Source of the DNA: JAFKFH01 sp017307375
GTDB taxonomy: Bacteria > Pseudomonadota > Alphaproteobacteria > Ferrovibrionales > Ferrovibrionaceae
Direction: 5' to 3'
DNA: 64,000 bases
Assembly (NCBI GenBank): GCA_965229335.1
Contig: OZ245874.1
Coordinates: 4,278,001 to 4,342,000 of the forward strand
Shown: one piece after another, positions 42,607-51,109 of the stretch
Layout: every line of letters starts with the position of its first letter
Numbering within the stretch: the first letter of the stretch is position 1
Notes under the pieces: model-generated
What the model saw: only the letters and a program-made list of their open reading frames with translations
Told to the model about the DNA's origin: nothing
Database searches by the model: none
Program-made: the position numbers and the translations under genes

Positions 42607-43890
42607 ATGACCAACCAGAAGCCGGGTTTCGAAACCCTGGCCATCCATGCCGGCGCCGCCCCCGACCCGACGACCGGCGCGCGCACCACGCCGATCTTCC
42701 AGACCGCCTCCTACGTCTTCGACGACGTCGACCACGCCGCCTCGCTGTTCAACCTGCAGGTCTTCGGCAATATCTATTCGCGCCTGACCAACCCGACCAA
42801 CTCGGTGCTGGAAGAACGCGTCGCGACCCTCGAAGGCGGGCGGGCCGGGCTGGCCGTCGCCTCGGGGCACGCCGCCCAGCTGATCGCGTTCCATACGCTG
42901 ATGGGACCGGGCGACCATATCGTCGCGTCGAAGAAGCTCTACGGCGGCTCGATCACCCAGATCGCCCATTCGTTCAAGCGCTTCGACTGGCAGTCGACCT
43001 TCGTCGATCCCGACGACATCGACGGGTTCGCCGCCGCGATCACGCCGAAGACCAAGGCGATCTTCTGCGAATCGATCGCCAATCCCGGCGGCATCGTCAC
43101 CGATCTCGAGGCGCTGGCCAAGGTGGCGCACGATGCCGGCCTGCCGCTGATCGTCGACAACACGCTGGCCTCGCCCTATCTGTGCCAGCCGGTCCAGTGG
43201 GGCGCGGACATCGTGCTGCACTCGCTGACGAAATTCCTGGGCGGCCACGGCAATTCGCTCGGCGGCATGATCGTCGATTCCGGCAAGTTCGACTGGGGCG
43301 CGTCGGACAGGTTTCCCCACCTGTCGCAGCCGACCGACAGCTATCACGGCCTGCGCTTCTGGGAGACCTTCGGCGACATGGCCTTTGCCGTGGCCTGCCG
43401 CGCCGTGGGCCTGCGCGACCTCGGCCCGGCGCTGTCGCCGTTCAACGCCTTCATGATCCTGACCGGCATCGAGACCCTCGCCCTGCGGATGGAGCGCCAT
43501 ACCGCCAACGCCATGAAGGTCGCCGCCTTCCTGAAGGATCATCCGAAGGTCGCCTGGGTGTCCTATGCCGGTCTGCCCGGCGACAAGTACAACGGCCTGG
43601 CGAAGAAGTACCTGCCCAGGGGCGCCGGCTCGGTCTTCACCTTCGGGCTGAAGGGGGGCTATGACGCCGGGGTCAGGATGGTCGAGCAGGTGAACATCCT
43701 GTCGCATCTGGCCAATATCGGCGATACCCGCAGCCTGATCCTGCACCCCGCCTCGACCACCCACCGCCAGCTCGAGCCCGAGCAGCGCATCGCCTCCGGT
43801 GCCGGCCCGGACGTGGTGCGGCTGTCGATCGGGCTGGAGTCGGTCGACGACATCATCGCCGACCTTGACCAGGCGCTCGGCCACGGTTGA
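42607..43890 (+). CDS. metY: O-acetylhomoserine sulfhydrylase
   Basis: A 427-residue PLP enzyme of the Cys/Met metabolism family that makes homocysteine from O-acetylhomoserine and sulfide. The PLP-binding Lys209 lies in HSLTKFLGGHG; YSRLTNPTNSVLEERVATLEGG near 57-78 and the C-terminal SHLANIGDTRSLILHPASTTH are signature segments. It is the last gene of the three-gene operon and is followed by a terminator hairpin at 43929-43951. It links to hom at 25 kb in methionine synthesis. Confidence 0.95.
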   Translation: MTNQKPGFETLAIHAGAAPDPTTGARTTPIFQTASYVFDDVDHAASLFNLQVFGNIYSRLTNPTNSVLEERVATLEGGRAGLAVASGHAAQLIAFHTLMGPGDHIVASKKLYGGSITQIAHSFKRFDWQSTFVDPDDIDGFAAAITPKTKAIFCESIANPGGIVTDLEALAKVAHDAGLPLIVDNTLASPYLCQPVQWGADIVLHSLTKFLGGHGNSLGGMIVDSGKFDWGASDRFPHLSQPTDSYHGLRFWETFGDMAFAVACRAVGLRDLGPALSPFNAFMILTGIETLALRMERHTANAMKVAAFLKDHPKVAWVSYAGLPGDKYNGLAKKYLPRGAGSVFTFGLKGGYDAGVRMVEQVNILSHLANIGDTRSLILHPASTTHRQLEPEQRIASGAGPDVVRLSIGLESVDDIIADLDQALGHG

Positions 43891-43928
43891 ATATCGGCGC
43901 ATTATTCACCGATAAAATGCAGTAGCAT

Positions 43929-43960
43929 GCGGGGCGCCCACAGCGCCCCGCAGCGCTTTT
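43929..43960 (+). terminator. Probable intrinsic terminator after metY
   Basis: GCGGGGCGC (43929-43937) and GCGCCCCGC (43943-43951) form a perfect 9-bp stem with a 5-base loop, followed by AGCGCTTTT, 38 bases after the metY stop. Confidence 0.7.
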
Positions 43961-43980
43961 AAACATAGACATCCAATTTT

Positions 43981-44033
43981 TTGTTTCTTGAATATGTAAA
44001 ATACAATACCGTGGATCCACGAAGGACCCACGG
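43981..44033 (+). promoter_or_regulatory. AT-rich promoter/operator region of the amidase operon
   Basis: TACAAT (44002-44007) is a good -10 element. It is embedded in TGTA-AAA-TACA (43995-44005), an inverted repeat of the kind bound by GntR-family regulators. Just downstream are the 10-bp palindrome GTGGATCCAC (44011-44020) and CCGTGG/CCACGG arms (44009-44014, 44028-44033). A GntR gene lies 5 kb away in the same cluster, so control by it is possible. Confidence 0.4.
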
Positions 44034-44047
44034 AGGCTTTGAATTTC

Positions 44048-45460
44048 ATGTCCGGTACGGCGGATCTCTGGCGGCTCGACGCCGCGACCCTCGCCACCCT
44101 CATCCGCAACGGCGTGGTATCGGCCCGCGAGGCGACCGCCGCGGCCCTTGCCCGTCTCGACGAAGTCAATCCGGCGCTGAACGCCGTCGTCCGGCCGCTG
44201 CATGCCGAGGCCATGGCCGCGGCGGATGCCGCCGATCGTCGCCGCGCCACCGGCGAGGCGCTGCCGCCGCTGCACGGCGTGCCGATCACCATCAAGGTCA
44301 ACATCGATCAGGCCGGACATCCGACCGACGGCGGCGTCGTGGCCTATCGCGACAACGTCGCGACCCAGGACAATCCGGTCGTGGCCAATCTGCGCCGGGC
44401 CGGCGGCATCATCATCGGGCGGACCAACACGCCCTGCTATTCGATGCGCTACGATACCGACAACGCGCTGCACGGCCGCACTCGCAATCCGTGGAGTGCC
44501 GCGCATACCCCCGGCGGCTCGTCCGGCGGCGCCGGTTCGGCGGTCGCGTCCGGCATCGGGGCGATCGCCCATGGCAACGACATCGCCGGCTCGGTGCGTT
44601 ATCCCGCCTATTGCAACGGAGTACTCGGCCTGCGCCCGACCTATGGCCGGATCCCCTCGTTCAATGCGACCGCGCAGGGCCGCGCCACGATCTCCGCGTC
44701 GCTGATGGCGGTTCAGGGTCCGCTGACACGCAGCGTCGCCGACATGCGGCTGGCCTTCGCCGCGATGGCGGTGCCCGATCCGCGCGATCCGCGCTGCGTC
44801 GATCCCGCCCCCTTCGCGCCGCCGACCCGTCCGCTGCGCGTCGCGCTGATGGCCGAACCCGAGGGCTGCCCGACCGCCCCGGCGATCGCGGCCGCGGTGC
44901 GCCGCGCCGGCGCCGCGCTGGCTGCTGCGGGCTACCAGGTCGAGGAGGTCGCGCCGCCGGGCTTTGCCGAAGCCGCGGCGCTGTGGCCCAAGCTGGCCCA
45001 GGGCGACGTCATCGCGCAGTTGCGCCCGCTGGCCGAGAAGAACGGCGACGACGGCATCCGCAAGGCCCTGAAATTCTGGAGCGAGGTGTGGGGCGACGGC
45101 TCGGCCGAAGACAGCCTGGCGGCGCTGGGTGACCGCGCCCGCCTGCTGCGGCTGTGGCAGGACTTCTTCGAACGTCATCCGCTGATCGTGATGCCGGTTT
45201 CGGGCGACCAGGCCTTCCTCAACGATGCCGATATCGCCAGTGCCGAGGCCACGGCGCACTTGCTGGCGCGGCAGACGCCGATGCTGGCGGTATCGGTGCT
45301 GGGCCTGCCCGGGCTTTCCGTCCCGACGGGCGTGGCCGACGGCCTGCCGACCGGGGTCCAGCTGGTGGCCGGACGCTATCGCGAGGATATCTGTTTCGAT
45401 GCGGCCGAGGTAATCGAGGCCCATGTCGGACCAATGGTTCCGATCGATCCGCGGGGCTGA
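44048..45460 (+). CDS. Amidase (amidase-signature family)
   Basis: A 470-residue amidase. The Ser-cisSer-Lys triad is complete: Lys83 (TIKVN), Ser158 (GGSSGG) and nucleophile Ser182 (AGSVRYPA), with the usual 24-residue gap between the two serines. It hydrolyses a carboxamide to acid and ammonia; the substrate is unknown. It heads a run with an alpha/beta hydrolase and an extracytoplasmic binding protein, which suggests uptake and breakdown of an amide. The ATG at 44048 has GGAGG 11 bases upstream; a TTG three codons earlier is too close to it. Confidence 0.9.
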   Translation: MSGTADLWRLDAATLATLIRNGVVSAREATAAALARLDEVNPALNAVVRPLHAEAMAAADAADRRRATGEALPPLHGVPITIKVNIDQAGHPTDGGVVAYRDNVATQDNPVVANLRRAGGIIIGRTNTPCYSMRYDTDNALHGRTRNPWSAAHTPGGSSGGAGSAVASGIGAIAHGNDIAGSVRYPAYCNGVLGLRPTYGRIPSFNATAQGRATISASLMAVQGPLTRSVADMRLAFAAMAVPDPRDPRCVDPAPFAPPTRPLRVALMAEPEGCPTAPAIAAAVRRAGAALAAAGYQVEEVAPPGFAEAAALWPKLAQGDVIAQLRPLAEKNGDDGIRKALKFWSEVWGDGSAEDSLAALGDRARLLRLWQDFFERHPLIVMPVSGDQAFLNDADIASAEATAHLLARQTPMLAVSVLGLPGLSVPTGVADGLPTGVQLVAGRYREDICFDAAEVIEAHVGPMVPIDPRG

Positions 45461-45465
45461 CGCCG

Positions 45466-46302
45466 ATGCGCGACAAGCCCGGCCACGGCAGGACGCTGTC
45501 CTATTACGACTTCGGCCGCACGACCGTGCATTGCGCCCAGGTCGACAAGCGCTTCTCCTACTGCGCCTATGTCCCGCGCTCCTATGACGAGGACGGCACC
45601 GACCGATACCGGCTGTTCGTCTCGGTGCATGGCACGATGCGGGATATCGGCGACTACCGCGACGCCTTCATCGGTTTCGCCGAGCGCCACCAGGTCATCA
45701 TCCTCGCGCCCCTGTTTCCCGCCGGGATCACCGCACCCGGCGAATTGTCGAGCTACAAGATGATGCGGGCGGGCACGCTGCACTACGACGCCATCCTGCT
45801 GTCGATGGTCGACGAGATGGCACAGCGCTACCGCCTCGATTGCGGGCGATTCGGGCTGTTCGGCTTTTCCGGCGGCGGCCATTTCGCCCATCGCTTCCTC
45901 TATCTCCACCCCGAGCGCCTTTCGACGGTATCGATCGGCGCGCCGGGCATCGTCACGCTGCTCGATGCCGACCACGACTTCTGGGTCGGGGTCCGCGACT
46001 TCGAGACGGTGTTTGCCAAGCCGCTCGACATCGACGCGATCCGCCGCGTCGAGGTGCAGATGGTGATCGGTGGCGACGATACCGATACCTGGGAGATCGC
46101 GATCACGCCGGACAGCCCGATGTGGATGCCCGGCGCCACGCTTGCCGGCGCCAATCGCCAGGACCGGATGAAATCGCTGAAGGCAAGCTTCGAAACTCAC
46201 GGCATCGCCGTCCGCCACGACGTCGTGCCCGGCGTCGCCCACCGGCGCGACGGGCTGATGCCGGCGATCGAGGATTTTCTCGATCGGGCCTACGGCAAAT
46301 GA
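45466..46302 (+). CDS. Alpha/beta hydrolase
   Basis: A 278-residue hydrolase. The nucleophile elbow is GFSGGGH, the oxyanion region includes VSVHGTMRD, and the acid and base residues are probably in IGGDDTDTWE and GVAHRRDG. The fold resembles secreted phospholipase/esterase-like hydrolases but there is no signal peptide. It starts five bases after the amidase stop, so both are likely made together. Substrate unknown. Confidence 0.82.
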   Translation: MRDKPGHGRTLSYYDFGRTTVHCAQVDKRFSYCAYVPRSYDEDGTDRYRLFVSVHGTMRDIGDYRDAFIGFAERHQVIILAPLFPAGITAPGELSSYKMMRAGTLHYDAILLSMVDEMAQRYRLDCGRFGLFGFSGGGHFAHRFLYLHPERLSTVSIGAPGIVTLLDADHDFWVGVRDFETVFAKPLDIDAIRRVEVQMVIGGDDTDTWEIAITPDSPMWMPGATLAGANRQDRMKSLKASFETHGIAVRHDVVPGVAHRRDGLMPAIEDFLDRAYGK

Positions 46303-46337
46303 ACCAGTCATAAACCGACAACAGGAGCTTTCACGTC

Positions 46338-47891
46338 ATGAGACTATTCCTATTGCTTGCCGCTACCTCCACCATCGCCCTGGCCGGCGCGGCGGTGGCA
46401 CAGGACAGCCCCAAGGCCGGGGGCACGCTGCTGGTCGGCATCAACTCCGATATCCGCAGCCTCGAACCCGGCATCAACCGCGACACCAATACCGACAGCG
46501 TCATCCACCAGATGTTCGAAGGCCTGGTCGCCTATCGCACCGACCTGACCGTCGGCCCGGCGCTGGCCGACAGCTGGACGGTTTCCGCCGATGGCCGGAC
46601 CTACCGCTTCACGCTGCGCGAGGGCGTCAAGTTCCATAACGGCGCCCCGTTGACCTCGGCCGAGGTCAAATGGAGCTGGGAGCGGCTGTCCGGCCAGGCC
46701 GGCTGGAACTGCAAGAACGGCTTCGACGGGACTGCCGGCGCCAAGGTCGAGGCGGTCGAGGCACCCGATCCGCGCACCGTGGTCTACCGGCTGGCCAGCC
46801 CGTCGGGCACCTTCCTCAAGCAGCTCGCCATCGTCCAGTGCGGCGTCCTGGTGTCGCATCCTTCTTCGGTCGACGACAAGGGCGCCTGGAAGACCCCGAT
46901 CGGGACCGGCCCCTGGTCCCTCAAGGAATGGAAGACCGGTCAGGCGGTCGTGCTGGCCCGCTTTGCCGATTACAAGCCGTCGGCGGCGCCGGCGAACGGC
47001 TATTCCGGCGCCCGCATCGTTCATCTCGATCAGTTGCAGTTCCAGATCATCCCCGACGCCTCCGCTGCGGTGGCGGCGCTGAAATCCGGCGGCATCGACG
47101 TGCTACCGGCCCCGAACGAGGAAAGCCTCGACGACCTGAAGAAGGCCGGGCTCAACGTGCAGGTCTCGCCCGGGCTCGGCTGGGACACGCTGCTGATCAA
47201 CAATCGCGACCCGCTGTTCGGCAATCCGAAGATGCGGCTGGCGCTCGCCCATGCGCTCGACCTCAAGGAAATCGTCGCGGGTGGCGTGAACGGCCTGTCC
47301 GAACCCAATCCCTCGGCGATTGCGAATGCCTCGGCCTATTTCGACAAGGGATTCCTGTCCTGGCCGGAATACGATCCCAAGAAGTCGGCAGCCCTGCTGA
47401 AGGAAGCGGGCTATGCCAACCAGGAGATCCGGATCCAGACCAACCAGCGTTATCCCACCATGTACCGCAATGCGGTGGTGATCCAGGCGATGCTGGCCGC
47501 AGCCGGGTTCAACGCGCGGATCGAGGTGCTGGAATGGGCCACCCAGCTGAACAATTACCTCAAGCGCTCGTTCCAGTTGCAGTCCTTCGCCTTCTCGCCG
47601 CGCACCGATCCCGCCCTGTCCTATGGCACCATCCTCGCGGACATGGAGAAGTTCGGCTGGGCGCAGTGGGACGACCCCAAGGCGCTGGCCCTGCTGAAGG
47701 AAAGCCTGGAAACGTCGGACGAGCCGCGCCGGCGCCAGATCTTTGCCGAGTTGCACGGGCTGATGAAGGCCCAGGTGCCGACGATCGGCCTCTATTTCGA
47801 GCCGACCGCCGCGGCCACGCAGACCAAGGTCAAGGGTTGGCAGACCTGGCCGGTCGACCGGCCGATCACCTGGGGGGTCTGGAAGCAATAG
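46338..47891 (+). CDS. Peptide/nickel-type ABC transporter substrate-binding protein
   Basis: A 517-residue exported protein of the SBP_bac_5 family. The signal peptide (RLFLLLAATSTIALAGAAVA) is cleaved near residue 21. Typical segments are GINSDIRSLEPG near the start, LADSWTVSADGRTYRFTLREGVKFHNGAPL around 75-105 and FNARIEVLEW late. Ligands of the family include peptides, opines and other amides. No permease or ATPase genes are nearby, so it must use a transporter encoded elsewhere. It lies 35 bases after the hydrolase gene and probably belongs to the same operon. Confidence 0.92.
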   Translation: MRLFLLLAATSTIALAGAAVAQDSPKAGGTLLVGINSDIRSLEPGINRDTNTDSVIHQMFEGLVAYRTDLTVGPALADSWTVSADGRTYRFTLREGVKFHNGAPLTSAEVKWSWERLSGQAGWNCKNGFDGTAGAKVEAVEAPDPRTVVYRLASPSGTFLKQLAIVQCGVLVSHPSSVDDKGAWKTPIGTGPWSLKEWKTGQAVVLARFADYKPSAAPANGYSGARIVHLDQLQFQIIPDASAAVAALKSGGIDVLPAPNEESLDDLKKAGLNVQVSPGLGWDTLLINNRDPLFGNPKMRLALAHALDLKEIVAGGVNGLSEPNPSAIANASAYFDKGFLSWPEYDPKKSAALLKEAGYANQEIRIQTNQRYPTMYRNAVVIQAMLAAAGFNARIEVLEWATQLNNYLKRSFQLQSFAFSPRTDPALSYGTILADMEKFGWAQWDDPKALALLKESLETSDEPRRRQIFAELHGLMKAQVPTIGLYFEPTAAATQTKVKGWQTWPVDRPITWGVWKQ

Positions 47892-47902
47892 CCGACGGGA
47901 CG

Positions 47903-47929
47903 GGCGCCGATCGCCGACCGATCGGCGCC
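47903..47929. terminator. Hairpin between the converging SBP and FhuF-like genes
   Basis: GGCGCCGATCG (47903-47913) and CGATCGGCGCC (47919-47929) form a perfect 11-bp stem with a 5-base loop, exactly in the gap between two converging genes. It lacks a T-run on either side but its position fits a bidirectional transcription stop. Confidence 0.55.
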
Positions 47930-48657
47930 TACGCCTCGCCGGCCAGCAGCCGATCGCGGGCGGCCGGGTCGATCTTGGGGCAACCGGCACAAAGCCGTTG
48001 CCCCAGGCGGTCGCGCAGGCAGCAGACCTTGCGCATGCGGGCCCCGGACTCGTAGCCCGGCACGGCGCAGGGGCGGTAGACGATGTGGTCGCGCAGCGGA
48101 TTGGGGCGCCCGTCGGGACGGTCGGCCTCGACTACCGCGTGGCGACGCGACGCCGCGGCCGTTTCCCAGCCCGGCAGACGCATCCAATGCTCGTACAGCC
48201 AGGCAGCCATCGCTGCCGCATTCGACCAGAACACCCGGGGCGACAGGCCGCCTGCCGCGGACAATCGGCCGATCGCCGGCGCCATCGTGCCGTCGATCCA
48301 GTCTTCGACCGGGTGCCGGCGGGGCGGCCCGGGCCAGGCGACGACGGCTGCGGCCACCAGATGGCCATCCAGCGTCAGCAGCGGATCGTCGTCGGGCGCC
48401 TCGCCCAGCAGATCAGCCGTCAGCGCGGCCGACAGCACCGCCTGGAACAGCCGCTTGCTCCAGACCGAGGCGATGGCCCGGCGACAGGCACCGTCAGGCT
48501 CGAGCCTCGCGGCTTCGCCGATCAGCGCTTCCAGCCGGCCCGGCTCCACCAGCGACGAAAGACGCAGCGCCGGTCCTGCGGGCGCGGAGACCAGCCAAGC
48601 CGCGCCTACGGCCCGGGCAACCTCGTCATTTTTGTACTTTAAGCTCTTAAAGCTCAA
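47929..48657 (-). CDS. FhuF-like ferric-siderophore reductase family protein
   Basis: A 242-residue protein whose C-terminus carries Cys212-Cys213-x9-Cys223-x2-Cys226 (KVCCLRDRL and LCAGCPK), the [2Fe-2S] site of FhuF proteins that reduce Fe3+ in hydroxamate siderophores. The upstream part is Ala-rich and fits the family loosely. No siderophore receptor or transporter gene is near. The start is TTG 48657, one base after the gntR stop and without a clear ribosome site, so it may depend on translation of gntR. The first ten codons are AT-rich, unlike the rest. Confidence 0.75.
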   Translation of the reverse strand: MSFKSLKYKNDEVARAVGAAWLVSAPAGPALRLSSLVEPGRLEALIGEAARLEPDGACRRAIASVWSKRLFQAVLSAALTADLLGEAPDDDPLLTLDGHLVAAAVVAWPGPPRRHPVEDWIDGTMAPAIGRLSAAGGLSPRVFWSNAAAMAAWLYEHWMRLPGWETAAASRRHAVVEADRPDGRPNPLRDHIVYRPCAVPGYESGARMRKVCCLRDRLGQRLCAGCPKIDPAARDRLLAGEA

Positions 48658-48658
48658 T

Positions 48659-49612
48659 CTACCCTCGGCGAATCACGCCCGTCTCGCCGGTATCTTCGTA
48701 CTTGGCGACGTATTCGCGCAGATTGACCTCGAGATGACGCTGCAGCAGCGTCGCCCCCCAGGCATAGTCGCCCGCCACCACCGCGTCGAGGATGGCGAGA
48801 TGCTCGGCCGACGACCGCTCGACACCCTCGCGGGCGATGTTCGGGAAAGCCCGGTATTCCGACAGCCGGCGCAGTGCGGTCTGGCGCCGCGCGGCCTCGA
48901 CGAAGAAGCGGTTGCCCGACCAGGTGGCGATCGCCTCGTGAAAGCGGCTGTTGATTGCAAACCAGGCGCGCGAGTCGAGCTTGCCGGTGCCCTCGATCGC
49001 CGCAACATGCGCCTCGCGCAGGCGGCGCAGCTCGACCGGGTCGGGCCGGAAGCGGGGTTCGCGCATCGCCCCGCATTCGATGACGATGCGGAAGTGATAG
49101 CTGTCGCGGATCGCCGCCATCGAATCGAGCGCCTCGGCAAAGCCCCAGCCATGCCCGCTCAGCCGCTGGGCGATGCCGTCGTCCGACAGGCGCATCATCA
49201 CCCGGCGGATGACCCCTCGCGACTGGCCGTAACGGGCGATCAGTTCGGCCTCGGACACCTCCGCCGGCAACCGGCCCGAAGCCCGGTCGGCGATGACCGC
49301 TTCCTGCAGTTCGTCGAGCGCCGAGCGCGGCAAGGCGCCGTCGTCGAGCGCCTGCTCGGCATCGACGGCCTTCGCCAGCACGAAGCCGCGCCGCGGACTG
49401 GACGAAACATAGCCGAGCTTCTCCAACATCAGCAGCGCCGAGCGCACCGGCGTGCGCGAGACGCCGAAGGTGTTGGCCAGCGCCACCTCGCGCAGCGGCG
49501 TGCCGACCGCCACCTCGGTGCGGCCGATCCAGGCCAGGATCTGGCGCACCAGGTCGGTCTGCAGCGCGCTGACACGCTCTTCCCCGATCATCTTGGCGTC
49601 CACGTCGGTCAT
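48659..49612 (-). CDS. GntR-family (FCD) regulator with two winged-helix domains
   Basis: A 317-residue regulator, longer than the 220-250 usual for the FadR/FCD group. The first winged helix-turn-helix spans about 12-80 (PLREVALANTFGVSRTPVRSALLMLEKLG). A second one follows at about 95-165 (SEAELIARYGQSRGVIRRVMMRLSDDGI). The C-terminal FCD effector domain covers about 168-310, with metal-binding His candidates in RFHEAIA and EHLAIL. The tandem DNA-binding domains are unusual. It is followed closely by the FhuF-like gene and preceded by the aminotransferase, so it may control the cluster from 44 to 51 kb. Confidence 0.87.
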   Translation of the reverse strand: MTDVDAKMIGEERVSALQTDLVRQILAWIGRTEVAVGTPLREVALANTFGVSRTPVRSALLMLEKLGYVSSSPRRGFVLAKAVDAEQALDDGALPRSALDELQEAVIADRASGRLPAEVSEAELIARYGQSRGVIRRVMMRLSDDGIAQRLSGHGWGFAEALDSMAAIRDSYHFRIVIECGAMREPRFRPDPVELRRLREAHVAAIEGTGKLDSRAWFAINSRFHEAIATWSGNRFFVEAARRQTALRRLSEYRAFPNIAREGVERSSAEHLAILDAVVAGDYAWGATLLQRHLEVNLREYVAKYEDTGETGVIRRG

Positions 49613-49637
49613 CGCTGGGAAAGGCCCCCTAAAGTCG

Positions 49638-49677
49638 GTCCATCGCCGAGGCTACTCCATTTGCCCCGGCGATGGAC
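49638..49677 (-). promoter_or_regulatory. 11-bp inverted repeat between aminotransferase and gntR
   Basis: GTCCATCGCCG (49638-49648) and CGGCGATGGAC (49667-49677) are perfect inverted repeats separated by 18 bases, in the 78-base gap after the aminotransferase stop and before the gntR start (both minus strand). It could be an operator for GntR or an RNA hairpin between the two genes; a T-run is weak. Confidence 0.45.
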
Positions 49678-49690
49678 ATAGGCAGGCTTT

Positions 49691-51025
49691 TCAGGCGACC
49701 GCCTTCAGCGCCGTGGCCAGGGTATCGACGATCTGGCCGATATGGCTCTCCTCGATGATCAGCGGAGGCGACAGCACCAGCGCATCCCCGGCGAGGCGCA
49801 CCAGCACCCCATTCTCATAGGCGTGCTGCGACACCGCCCCGGCACGCGACGGCTGGCCCGGGGCCCGCGGCGCCAGTTCGATGGCGGCGAGGATACCGTG
49901 ATTGCGGATGTCGATCACGTCGGGCGCGGCGCCGCGCAGCGAGTGCACCGCCTCCTCCCAGAGCGGGGCGATCCGCCCCGCCCGCTCGAACAGGCCCTGG
50001 TCCTTGTAGACGTCGATGGTGGCCGCGGCGGCGGCACAGGCCAGCGGATGGGCCGAATAGGTGTAGCCGTGCATGAACTCGACCGCACCTTCGGGCAGGC
50101 CCATGAACGCGTCGAACACCTTCTGGCTGGCGATCGCCGCACCCATCGGCACCGAACCGTTGGTCAGGCCCTTGGCGCAGGTGATCAGGTCGGGGATGAC
50201 GCCCAGCGCCTCGGCCGCGAACGGCGTGCCGAGACGGCCGAAGCCGGTGATGACCTCGTCGAAGATCAGCAGGATGCCGTACTGGTCGCAGATCGCGCGC
50301 AGACGCTCCAGATATCCCTTCGGCGGCGGCAGCACGCCGCCCGACCCGGCAACCGGCTCGACGATCACGGCGGCGATCGTCGAGGCGTCGTGGATCTGGA
50401 TCTGGGTCAGCAGTTCGTCGGCCAGATGCGCGCCCCATTCGGGCTGGCCCCGGGTGAAGGCCTGATGTTCCAGCGAATGGGTGGCGGACAGATGGGCCAC
50501 ATCCGCCAGCAGCGGCACGAAATCCTTGCGCTGGCGGCCGATGCCGCCGACCGACAGCCCGCCCCAGCCGACACCGTGATAGGCGCGGGCGCGGCCGATG
50601 AAGCGGGTGCGGCCGACCTCGCCGCGGACGCGGTGATAGGCACGGGCGATCTTCAGCGCGGTATCGACCGCCTCGGAGCCCGAATTGGTGAAGAAGACAT
50701 GGTCGAGCGTGCCGGGCGTCAGGGCGGCGATCTTGCTGGCGACGTCGAAGCCCCCGGGATGGCTCATCGAGAACGACGAGACGAAGTCGAGCTTGTCGGC
50801 CTGGGCCTTGATCGCCTCGACGATCGGTCGCTGGTTGTGGCCGGCGTTGACACACCACAATCCCGCCATGCCGTCCAGCACCTGGCGGCCGTCATCGGTC
50901 CGGTAATGCATGCGATCGGCGCTGACGAACACCTTTGGCGCCTGCTTGAACTGCCGGTTCGCCGTGAACGGCATCCAGAAGGCTGCCTTTGCGTCGCGGT
51001 TGCCGCCTTCGATCGTCGCTGCCAT
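49691..51025 (-). CDS. Omega-amino acid:pyruvate class III aminotransferase
   Basis: A 444-residue class III PLP aminotransferase. The PLP Lys285 is in TCAKGLTNGSVPMG, preceded by IFDEVITGFGRLG (about 254-266). The start KAAFWMPFTANRQFKQAPK is typical of beta-alanine/omega-amino acid:pyruvate transaminases. It would feed an amino group from an amine or beta-amino acid into alanine. The ATG at 51025 follows AAGGAG; a longer frame upstream covers its promoter. The gene belongs to the amidase/GntR/LysR cluster. Confidence 0.9.
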   Translation of the reverse strand: MAATIEGGNRDAKAAFWMPFTANRQFKQAPKVFVSADRMHYRTDDGRQVLDGMAGLWCVNAGHNQRPIVEAIKAQADKLDFVSSFSMSHPGGFDVASKIAALTPGTLDHVFFTNSGSEAVDTALKIARAYHRVRGEVGRTRFIGRARAYHGVGWGGLSVGGIGRQRKDFVPLLADVAHLSATHSLEHQAFTRGQPEWGAHLADELLTQIQIHDASTIAAVIVEPVAGSGGVLPPPKGYLERLRAICDQYGILLIFDEVITGFGRLGTPFAAEALGVIPDLITCAKGLTNGSVPMGAAIASQKVFDAFMGLPEGAVEFMHGYTYSAHPLACAAAAATIDVYKDQGLFERAGRIAPLWEEAVHSLRGAAPDVIDIRNHGILAAIELAPRAPGQPSRAGAVSQHAYENGVLVRLAGDALVLSPPLIIEESHIGQIVDTLATALKAVA

Positions 51026-51074
51026 TGCCAGGCACTCCTTCCATATGAACAAGGGGCCCGTCGCTGGCCCGGCG

Positions 51075-51090
51075 GCAATATTGCATTTTA
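51075..51090 (-). promoter_or_regulatory. AT-rich promoter element of the aminotransferase gene
   Basis: The minus strand has TAAAATGCAATA (51079-51090), nearly the same as TAAAATACAATA in the amidase promoter (43997-44008), and overlaps the perfect palindrome GCAATATTGC (51075-51084). It lies about 54 bases before the start codon in an AT-rich stretch. Confidence 0.35.
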
Positions 51091-51109
51091 TTTTTTCTAA
51101 AAGCAATTC

